In this document: positions 25,493 through 33,045 of the stretch, one piece after another
Layout: each line of letters starts with the position of its first letter
How positions within the stretch are numbered: position 1 is the first letter of the stretch
From: Rhodothermales bacterium
Lineage (GTDB): Bacteria > Bacteroidota > Rhodothermia > Rhodothermales > JAHQVL01
Length of the DNA: 64,000 nt
Assembly (NCBI GenBank): GCA_041391505.1
Contig: JAWKNW010000013.1
Span: 95,850 to 159,849, forward strand
Reading direction: 5' to 3'
Program-made: the position numbers and the translations under genes
Notes under the pieces: model-generated
Seen by the model: only the letters and a program-made list of their open reading frames with translations
Database searches by the model: none
Told to the model about the DNA's origin: nothing

Positions 25493-27403
25493 ATGCGTTA
25501 TCGCGCTTTTTTTATGTCGATTCCCACCGTTTTCGCGAGCGTCCGCCGGCTGGCGGTCATGGGCCTTTTCGTGCTCTCGCTCGCCAGCCCCGGCCAGGTT
25601 ACGGGGCAGGAAGCCGCGACGCCGGCGACCGTCCTGCGTCTCGACGATATGCGGGGCTTCAAGCCCACCGCCGGCAACTGGCAGATCGTAGGCGGCTTCA
25701 TGGCGGATCGTGCCGAAGAGCACGCCTTTGCGACCCGCCCCGGCACCGGCGTGCTGGCCAATATCCAGACGGACACCGCCCGGGACAACCTGTTCACCGC
25801 CTGGGAGCATGCCGACATCGAACTCGACCTCGACGTCAACTTGCCGCGCGGATCCAATTCCGGCATCTACCTGCAGGGGCGCTATGAGGTCCAGCTGTTC
25901 GACAGCTGGGGCGTGGCCGAGCCCAGCGCCGCGGACCTCGGGGGCATCTACCAGCGATGGGACGAGTCGAGGCCGGAAGGGCAGAAGGGGTATGAAGGCC
26001 ACCCGCCCCCGATCAACGTGGCGCGCGCGCCCGGATTATGGCAACATCTGCATATCGTCTTTCGCGCACCGCGTTTCGACGCGGCGGGGAAGAAGATCCG
26101 GAATGCCGCCTTCGTGCAGGTAGCGCTGAACGGCATCGTGCTCCATGAAAATGTGGAACTGACCGGCCCCACGCGCTCGTCGGCCTGGGATGACGAGGCC
26201 CCGCTTGGCCCGCTGATGATCCAGGGCGATCATGGACCGGTCGCGCTGCGCCATATTTCCTACCGCCTGTACCGCGCCGATCAGATCCAGCTGACCGATC
26301 TGCGGCGCGCCTACTACACCGGCCGGTTCGACTATCAGATGCCCGATCTCGCAGAGCTCGATCGTGTCGAGGAGGGGCCGGCCACGTCGATCGACGCCGG
26401 AAGCGCATCCGACATCAAACAATTTGCCCTGCAGTACGCGGGCAGTCTGCAGGCGCCCGTTGCCGGCGACTACGTCTTCGAGGTCGCGCATACGGCCCGC
26501 GTGCGACTCGAGATCGACGGCAAGACGGTCCTCACGGACCGCGACCCGAACGTCGCAGCACCCGGCGAGTTCGATCGGCGCGCGGCGCGGGTTCGCCTCA
26601 CGAAAGGGGCGCACCGTCTCGTGCTGACGTACGCGAAGGGTAACTGGCACGCGGCGCCTACCGCGCTCGGGTTTTATGTCTCAGGACCAGGGTTGCTGCG
26701 GACCGAGTTGACCGCGCCCGGTTCGCTTCCGGCCGACGCGTTCGCGGCCTTCGAGATCGCCCCGCAAGGCGGCCCCTTGATCCAGCGCAATTTTGTGGTG
26801 CACGGCGGCGAAAAACGGACCCACGCGATGTCTGTCGGCGAGCCGACCGGCATCCATTACGCGTACGACATGGGGTCCGGCGCGCTGCTCAGCATCTGGA
26901 AAGGGCGTTTCGTCAACACCTCGCCGATGTGGTACGAGCGGGGCGAGATGCAGAGCGCCATCCCGCTCGGGAGCCTGATCGAGCTGGCCGGCTGGCCTAC
27001 CGTTGCCGTGCTCAGCGACGACAGCGCGCCCTGGCCCGAAGGCGAGGCCGACTATCATTTCAGCGGCTACAGCCTCGCGGGCGAGCGCCCCGTTTTTTCG
27101 TATGAGACCGGCGGGGTCAAGGTCCTCGATCAGCTAACACCCGACGAGGGCGGGACGATGTACACGCGCCGCATCGCGCTGTCGGGCAAGCCGGCCGGCG
27201 GGAAGGTGTGGGTCTTCGTGGCCGAAGGGGACGCCATCGAGATGCTTCCGGGCGGCGCCTATGCCGTCGATAATCAGCGCTATTATATCGAGCATCTCCA
27301 GGGAGGGCAGGCCTACGTCCGCAATGTGGGCGGGAAAAGCGAACTCCTCGTCGGCGTCGAGCTCGGGAATGGCGGTCTCGTTTCTTACGATCTGGTCTGG
27401 TAG
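25493..27403 (+). CDS. Exported 3-keto-disaccharide hydrolase domain (DUF1080) protein with PA14-like domain
   Basis: A 636-residue secreted protein. A signal peptide (about 1-38) is followed by a concanavalin-like DUF1080/3-keto-disaccharide hydrolase domain at about 45-260, recognisable from FTAWEHADIELDLDVNLPRGSNSGIYLQGRYEVQLFDS-type sequence (the key part is SNSGIYLQGRYEVQ). A second beta-rich module at about 280-400 resembles PA14 (YAGSLQAPVAGDYVFEV), and a third, less clear domain fills the rest. DUF1080 proteins cleave 3-keto-glycosides made by Gfo/Idh-type dehydrogenases. The next gene starts 7 bp after the stop, so the two are one transcript. It could alternatively serve mainly as a carbohydrate-binding protein. 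Confidence 0.83.
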   Translation: MRYRAFFMSIPTVFASVRRLAVMGLFVLSLASPGQVTGQEAATPATVLRLDDMRGFKPTAGNWQIVGGFMADRAEEHAFATRPGTGVLANIQTDTARDNLFTAWEHADIELDLDVNLPRGSNSGIYLQGRYEVQLFDSWGVAEPSAADLGGIYQRWDESRPEGQKGYEGHPPPINVARAPGLWQHLHIVFRAPRFDAAGKKIRNAAFVQVALNGIVLHENVELTGPTRSSAWDDEAPLGPLMIQGDHGPVALRHISYRLYRADQIQLTDLRRAYYTGRFDYQMPDLAELDRVEEGPATSIDAGSASDIKQFALQYAGSLQAPVAGDYVFEVAHTARVRLEIDGKTVLTDRDPNVAAPGEFDRRAARVRLTKGAHRLVLTYAKGNWHAAPTALGFYVSGPGLLRTELTAPGSLPADAFAAFEIAPQGGPLIQRNFVVHGGEKRTHAMSVGEPTGIHYAYDMGSGALLSIWKGRFVNTSPMWYERGEMQSAIPLGSLIELAGWPTVAVLSDDSAPWPEGEADYHFSGYSLAGERPVFSYETGGVKVLDQLTPDEGGTMYTRRIALSGKPAGGKVWVFVAEGDAIEMLPGGAYAVDNQRYYIEHLQGGQAYVRNVGGKSELLVGVELGNGGLVSYDLVW

Positions 27404-27409
27404 AAGGGC

Positions 27410-29425
27410 ATGTTGACTACGCATCCATCCACCCGGCGCGTTGCCGGGGCATGTACCGCACTCTTTTTCGCCGCGATCGGTCTGCTCGGATCGTGCGCGC
27501 CGCCGGCTCCGCCCGGCGATCCCCTCGACCATGCGCCCGGGGAAACGGGCTACTATTACCAGCTGGTGGACGTGGCCATCCCGGACAGCATCGTGCTGGA
27601 AGTGGGGGGGCTGGCGATGCTGCCCGATGGACGGCCGGCCGTCGCGACGCGGCGCGGCGAAGTCTGGCTCATCGACAATGCCTACGGCGACCGCCCCGGA
27701 GCGCCGCGATTCGACCTTTTCGCACGCGGTCTGCACGAGCCGCTCGGCCTGCTCTCGCACGAGGGCGCCCTCTACGCCTCGCAGCGCGGCGAGCTCACGA
27801 AGATGGAAGACAAGGACGGCGACGGGCGCGCCGATTCGTTCGAAGCCATTTATTCCTGGCCGCTGACCGGCAATTACCACGAGTATTCGTACGGTCCGTT
27901 ATTGATGCCGAACGGCAATTTCTTCGTCTCGCTCAACCTGGGCTGGTTCGACCGGGGGGAGAGCCGGGCGAAATGGCGTGGCTGGGCGCTGGAAATCACG
28001 CCCAAGGGGGATATGAAGCCGATGGCGGTGGGCTTCCGCTCGCCGGCGGGCATCGGCATGCTGAAGAACGGCGACATCTTTTATGGGGAAAACCAGGGCG
28101 ACTGGATCGGCTCGGGGTGGATCTCGCACATCGAGCCGGGCGATTTCCTCGGGCATCCGGGCGGACTCAAGTGGACGCACGAGCCGGAGTGGTCGTACTT
28201 CCAGCTCGATTACGAGGATATCCCCAACAATAACGAGCCCATGATCGAGGCCGCCAAGACCGTCGAGCCGCTCAAGCTCCCGGCGGTCTGGTTTCCCCAT
28301 ACCATCATGGGCATTTCGACCTCCGCGATCATTCAGGACGTGACAGACGGCGGTTTCGGCCCGTTTGCCGATCAGCTGTTCGTGGGGGATCAGGGTCATA
28401 GCAAGTTGATGCGCGTGTACCTCGAGAAGATCGACGGCGCCTACCAGGGCGCGAACTTCCCGTTCTTCGAGGGATTCGCTTCCGGCATCCTGCGTACGGC
28501 CTGGGGCAAGGACCAGTCGCTGTTCGTCGGGCAGACAAGCCGCGGCTGGGATGCCACCGGCAAGGCGCCGTTCGCGCTGCAGCGGCTGGCCTGGACCGGC
28601 AACATGCCGTTCGAAATGAAAGAGATCCACGCCATGCCCGACGGGTTCGAGATCGTCTTCACCCAGCCGGCGGACCCGACGGCCGCGGCCGATCCCGCGA
28701 TGTATGCCGTGCAGAGCTTTGCGTACCAGTACCACAACACGTACGGCAGCCCGGCCATCAACATCCAGGCGTTGCCGGTTCGGCAGGTCTCCGTGTCGGA
28801 GAACGGGCTGAAAGCCCGCCTGGTGGTGGACGGATTGCGCGAGGGCTACATCCACGAAATTCGCCTCGGCGACCTGCCATCGCAGTCGGGCGCGCCGCTC
28901 CTGCACGATTTTGCCTTCTACACCCTCAACAACATCCCGGACGGCGCGACCCTCGCGGCCGCCGGCGGCGAGGCGGCAACGAGCACGGGGGGCGCCGGCG
29001 GTGACCGGGCGCGGAAACACATGACCGCCCAGCCGGCGAGCTGGACGTCCGGCCCCGATCAGACGCTCCGGCTCAGCACCCAGCCCGGGCTCCGCTACTC
29101 CGATACCCGGTTCGATGTCCGGGCCGGCTCGCGCATCGCCTTCACGTTCGACAACGTCGACGACATGATGCACAACGTCGTCATCACGATGCCCGACGCC
29201 GCGGACCAGGTGGCCGCGGCTGCGATGGACATCGGCATCCGCGGCCAGGAGCTGGGCTATGTCCCGGATGCGGCCGACGTCCTGTTCTTTACAAGCCTTT
29301 TACAACCTGCAACGGCAGAAACCATATACTTCGAGGCGCCTTCGATACCGGGTGATTACCCGTTCGTATGCACCTTTCCCGGGCACTCCGCCACCATGCG
29401 GGGCATCCTGCGCGTACGCGCCTGA
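27410..29425 (+). CDS. Lipoprotein beta-propeller oxidoreductase with C-terminal azurin-like copper domain
   Basis: A 671-residue exported protein. The lipobox GLLGSC is near Cys28. Residues about 50-400 form a propeller of the PVC-type dehydrogenase class (GEVWLIDNAYG, SYGPLLMPNGNFFVSLNLGW, FVGDQGHSKLMRV). A linker rich in Ala/Gly/Thr (about 525-545) leads to a C-terminal cupredoxin with a complete type-1 copper set: His588, Cys654, His659 and Met663 in the FVCTFPGHSATM block. It should oxidise a carbohydrate or alcohol and pass electrons through the copper. It follows the DUF1080 gene by 6 bp, suggesting the two act on the same substrate. Confidence 0.88.
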   Translation: MLTTHPSTRRVAGACTALFFAAIGLLGSCAPPAPPGDPLDHAPGETGYYYQLVDVAIPDSIVLEVGGLAMLPDGRPAVATRRGEVWLIDNAYGDRPGAPRFDLFARGLHEPLGLLSHEGALYASQRGELTKMEDKDGDGRADSFEAIYSWPLTGNYHEYSYGPLLMPNGNFFVSLNLGWFDRGESRAKWRGWALEITPKGDMKPMAVGFRSPAGIGMLKNGDIFYGENQGDWIGSGWISHIEPGDFLGHPGGLKWTHEPEWSYFQLDYEDIPNNNEPMIEAAKTVEPLKLPAVWFPHTIMGISTSAIIQDVTDGGFGPFADQLFVGDQGHSKLMRVYLEKIDGAYQGANFPFFEGFASGILRTAWGKDQSLFVGQTSRGWDATGKAPFALQRLAWTGNMPFEMKEIHAMPDGFEIVFTQPADPTAAADPAMYAVQSFAYQYHNTYGSPAINIQALPVRQVSVSENGLKARLVVDGLREGYIHEIRLGDLPSQSGAPLLHDFAFYTLNNIPDGATLAAAGGEAATSTGGAGGDRARKHMTAQPASWTSGPDQTLRLSTQPGLRYSDTRFDVRAGSRIAFTFDNVDDMMHNVVITMPDAADQVAAAAMDIGIRGQELGYVPDAADVLFFTSLLQPATAETIYFEAPSIPGDYPFVCTFPGHSATMRGILRVRA

Positions 29426-29499
29426 CCGCGTCGCCGCCTGCCTCCGCCGTGCCCCATGTGTACCGTTGTGAACGTTTTCACCGACTACCTCCATCCAAG

Positions 29500-30402
29500 A
29501 TGACCATACGTATGCTCAGGCTCCTAGCCAACCTGCTCCGCGTGTCCCAGCCGGGTCTGGCCCCCTCGCGGGTCCGCCCGGTCTTCCGGAACCGCTTCTG
29601 GATGTGGCTCGCCGCGACAGCCCTCGGGCTGGGCGCGCTGGCCACGCCGGCCCAGGCCCAGAACGCCAAAACCCAGATCGCATCCCACCTCAAAGCCATC
29701 GACCAGCTGAGCAAGGACGCGCTCGCGGCCAGCAAGAAGGCCGAGGCGGCGACCACCGTCGCCGAGGTCAAGCGCCAGGCCGACCTGGTCTTCGCCGCGA
29801 TCTGGGGCACCCCTTCCGGTCTGGCCGACCATGACGGCGGCGGCGCCGAGAAGGTGCTCGACTGGAAGAGCCGCTGGCAGTCGGATACCGACGACTTCGA
29901 GCTGGAAACGCCCGAGAAGTTCGGCGTGCTGCCCGGCGCCGTCCAGGATCCCGCCATGATGGGTATGGTCGGGCGAGGCCTGTACGTCCGCGATCTGATC
30001 AACGCCGAGGCGGAAGCCGGCAAGGCCCATTACGATCATGTCGCCAACGCGCTGAGCAATGTGATCGGGTGGATGCGGATGGACTACGCGCCGGCACGCG
30101 GCGGCATGCCCCGCGTCGATCTCACCTCCGAGTGGGATGCGCCGACCGAATTCTGGCTGTCCACGGCTGATACCGGATGGCTCCACGAAGCCTATTCCCA
30201 GGCGCTGAACATCCTCAAGACCACATACGGATCCGACGTCGCCACGGCGCGGCAACACGCCGCCGGCATGACGCGGCTGCTGGAAAAGGTGCGCGCCGGC
30301 GTCGACGCCAATGGCAACGGCTCGGTCGAACCGACCATGATGGAGGGCGGTCTTGAGACGGCCCTGCAGCACGCCAAACTGGCCGGCGTGAGCCTGCCCT
30401 GA
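29500..30402 (+). CDS. Exported helical protein of unknown function with EF-hand-like loop
   Basis: A 300-residue protein with a signal peptide whose hydrophobic core is around residues 34-50, ending TPAQAQ. The mature part is helical: KTQIASHLKAIDQLSKDALAASKKAEA is a long amphipathic helix (core part QIASHLKAIDQLSKDAL), and SNVIGWMRMDYAPARGGMPRVDL is a conserved-looking middle. Near the C-terminus DANGNGSVEP has the spacing of a calcium-binding EF-hand/dockerin loop. I do not recognise the family. It follows the copper oxidoreductase by 74 bp and precedes the ThuA fusion by 53 bp on the same strand, so it is probably part of the sugar-oxidation cluster. The ATG at 29500 is chosen; 29512 is possible. 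Confidence 0.72.
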   Translation: MTIRMLRLLANLLRVSQPGLAPSRVRPVFRNRFWMWLAATALGLGALATPAQAQNAKTQIASHLKAIDQLSKDALAASKKAEAATTVAEVKRQADLVFAAIWGTPSGLADHDGGGAEKVLDWKSRWQSDTDDFELETPEKFGVLPGAVQDPAMMGMVGRGLYVRDLINAEAEAGKAHYDHVANALSNVIGWMRMDYAPARGGMPRVDLTSEWDAPTEFWLSTADTGWLHEAYSQALNILKTTYGSDVATARQHAAGMTRLLEKVRAGVDANGNGSVEPTMMEGGLETALQHAKLAGVSLP

Positions 30403-30455
30403 CCTTCCCGCGCCACTCGTCCGACCCTTTTCGGTTCTAGCTTTTACATCTTGCC

Positions 30456-32870
30456 ATGAAATCAACCCTACGGATACCGTTTGTCCTGCTGCTGGCTGTC
30501 ATCCTTTACGGATGCTCCGGCGCGAAGAATACCGCCACGATGACGGTCATGGACAAACCCGGAGCCATCCGCGTGCTCATGATCACCGCTACCCACGGGT
30601 ATCGGCACGAGTCGATCGAAGCGGCCCGGCAGGTCATGCAGGCCGCCAGCGATACGACGGAATTCCTGTTCGACATGACGGAGAACCTGGAGGACCTCAA
30701 CGACGCGAATCTCGCGAAGTATGACGTCCTCTTTTTCGCCAACTCCACCCTGCGCACGGCCAACGACCTGACCGACGAGGAACGGATGGCGGCCGCCGAC
30801 CCGATGGTCGGCAACTGGGGGAACTACGACATCTCGTACGAAGGCCGCCGCGGCGTCACGAAAGGCAAAATCGCGCTTTCCGGTACGGCGTCGTCGCTGA
30901 CGGGCAATATGCAGATGGAGGGCCAGCCCACGCCGTCGGCGCTGTCGGCGGTGAAACTGACCGGCAACCAGCTGACGCTGGTCTGGTCGGCCGGCAACGC
31001 CGGCGACGTCACGGCCGTGGCATCCATCGACGGCGACGCGCTGACCGGCGTGGTCAAGATGGGTACCAATGAGATGCCGCTCACCGGCACCCGCACGGGC
31101 CCGGCAGAACGCCTCGACGACGGCCCGCGCGTCACCCACGCGCAGCGCCAGGCCATCATGCGGTTCGTGCGGGCCGGAAAGGGCGTCGCCGTGGCGCATG
31201 CCGGCCTCGACGCGCTGTACGACTGGAAGGAATACGAGACGATGGTCGGCGGCGGCCTCTTCAAGGCGCATCCGTGGACGCAGGACGTCCGCATCGTCGT
31301 CGAAGAGCCCACCAATCCGGCCATGAGCCACCTCGGTAACGCCTTCGAACTGAAGGACGAGATCTACGTCCTCAACGAGAACCCGCGCTGGAATTCCCGC
31401 GTCCTGGCCTCGCTCGACATGGCGAGCGTCGGGGTCACGGAAGAGCCGGCCGACCAGGAACGCAACGACTATCCCATCTCCTGGATTCGCAAGTACGAGG
31501 GCGGCAAGGTGTTCGTGACGAAGCTCGGGCACTTCGCCGAGGTCTGGCAGAACCCGGCGTTCATCCGCCACGTGCTGCAGGGCATGCGCATGGTCGCCGG
31601 CCGCGTCGACGCCGACTTCGGCGGCCATCGCGTCAAGGAAGTCATCGCAGCGGATGTCTGGCCCGACGACATCGCCGTCGACGAACGCGGCAACGTCTGG
31701 ATCGCCGAACTGCGCGGCAAGATTCATCGCTACGACGCCCAGACGAAACAGACGCGGCTTCTGGCCACGATCAAGACGACCGAACCGACCGGCATCGAGC
31801 ATGGCATCTACGGCATCGAGGTAGACCCCAACTTCTACAACGGCGAGCCCTACGTCTACATCTTCTACGCGGAGCCGGAGACCTTCATCAATACGCTGTA
31901 CCGGTACGAGTATCGCAACGACAACATCGATTTCTCGACCGAGAAGGTGATCCTGCGCGTCCCGACCGAGCCGCAGTGCTGCCACCAGGCCGGCGACCTC
32001 GAATGGGGCGCGGACGGCACGCTGTTCATCTCGACCGGGGATACCGGCTACTCGGGCACCAAACCCGAATGGGAGATCAGCGAGGACCGCATCAAGGCCT
32101 TTGCCCAGAAGTACGATCTGAAAGAAGATATCCACTGGTCCCGCATCGTGGATTCGGAACGGACGAGCCAGAACCTGACCGACCTGCGCGGCAAGGTGCT
32201 GCGCATCAACAAGGACGGCTCGATCCCGAAGGACAACCCGTTCTACGGCCAGCCCGGCGTCCGCTGGGAGATCTTCGCCTACGGCCTGCGCAACCCGTAC
32301 CGCATCAAGTGGGACGATCAGACGCAATCCGTCTGGATCGGCGTCGTGGGCCCGGATGCCGTGTACGACTATGACGAGTACAACGTGGCCAAGGGCGGCG
32401 AGAACTTCGGATGGCCGCGTTCGATCGGCCGGCTCTTCTACAATGAATGGACGCCGGACAAAATCCCGAACTTCCATCCGCCGATCTGGGAGTACCGCTA
32501 CGACCAGGGCGGCGCCCGTTCGGCGACGTTCGGACCGATCTACCGCTACAAAGGCCCCGGCGCCTTCCCGGCGATCTTCCAGAACAAGGCCCTCGTCTAC
32601 GACTGGTCCCGCCGCTGGATCAAGTGGGCCGACATCGTGGAGGGCACCTACACGACGGACGACGAGCGGATGACGAAGAACAACCCGCTCAACTACTCCA
32701 CGACGACCACCCGACTCAAGAACGTCAAGATCTTCGACCAGCTCACGACGAGCACGCCGATCTCGATGGAGCTCGGGCCCGACGGATGTATCTATGTCGC
32801 CGAATACGATGGGTTCTGGGATCCCGGTCCCAATGCCCAGGTGACGCGCTATTGCTGGGTCAACGACTGA
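30456..32870 (+). CDS. Lipoprotein ThuA domain fused to a sugar dehydrogenase beta-propeller
   Basis: An 804-residue exported protein with lipobox LYGC (Cys20). Residues 37-385 are a ThuA-like (class I glutamine amidotransferase fold) domain with THGYRHES (46-53) and VAVAHAGLDALYDW (244-257). It is interrupted at residues 111-225 by an extra beta-rich module (starting MAAADPMVGNWGNYD). Residues about 395-800 are a GSDH-type propeller with EHGIYGIEVDPNFY, CCHQAGDLEWGADGTLFIS and FAYGLRNPYRIKWD. ThuA/GSDH fusions occur in Bacteroidota and are linked to trehalose or disaccharide oxidation. A terminator hairpin follows at 32898. Confidence 0.88.
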   Translation: MKSTLRIPFVLLLAVILYGCSGAKNTATMTVMDKPGAIRVLMITATHGYRHESIEAARQVMQAASDTTEFLFDMTENLEDLNDANLAKYDVLFFANSTLRTANDLTDEERMAAADPMVGNWGNYDISYEGRRGVTKGKIALSGTASSLTGNMQMEGQPTPSALSAVKLTGNQLTLVWSAGNAGDVTAVASIDGDALTGVVKMGTNEMPLTGTRTGPAERLDDGPRVTHAQRQAIMRFVRAGKGVAVAHAGLDALYDWKEYETMVGGGLFKAHPWTQDVRIVVEEPTNPAMSHLGNAFELKDEIYVLNENPRWNSRVLASLDMASVGVTEEPADQERNDYPISWIRKYEGGKVFVTKLGHFAEVWQNPAFIRHVLQGMRMVAGRVDADFGGHRVKEVIAADVWPDDIAVDERGNVWIAELRGKIHRYDAQTKQTRLLATIKTTEPTGIEHGIYGIEVDPNFYNGEPYVYIFYAEPETFINTLYRYEYRNDNIDFSTEKVILRVPTEPQCCHQAGDLEWGADGTLFISTGDTGYSGTKPEWEISEDRIKAFAQKYDLKEDIHWSRIVDSERTSQNLTDLRGKVLRINKDGSIPKDNPFYGQPGVRWEIFAYGLRNPYRIKWDDQTQSVWIGVVGPDAVYDYDEYNVAKGGENFGWPRSIGRLFYNEWTPDKIPNFHPPIWEYRYDQGGARSATFGPIYRYKGPGAFPAIFQNKALVYDWSRRWIKWADIVEGTYTTDDERMTKNNPLNYSTTTTRLKNVKIFDQLTTSTPISMELGPDGCIYVAEYDGFWDPGPNAQVTRYCWVND

Positions 32871-32897
32871 GCGTCGGTCGACTCCGGCACCGATCTC

Positions 32898-32935
32898 GCG
32901 CCAGCATCTCTGGAAACAGGGGTGCTGGCGCTTTT
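32898..32935 (+). terminator. Intrinsic terminator after the ThuA fusion gene
   Basis: GCGCCAGCA and TGCTGGCGC form a nine-base-pair outer stem around a 16-base loop, followed by TTTT. It lies 28 bp after the stop at 32870 and ends the 25493-32870 transcription unit. The DUF5916 gene starts 110 bp downstream. Confidence 0.8.
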
Positions 32936-33045
32936 GTATCGTTTGAGTGGGATTTTACATGCTTTACATCGGTTTTTCAGCCTGTTAACACCCCTTCCGG
33001 GGTAAAAACGGATGTTGAACCGATGTCTGATATTCCTGGTGAACC

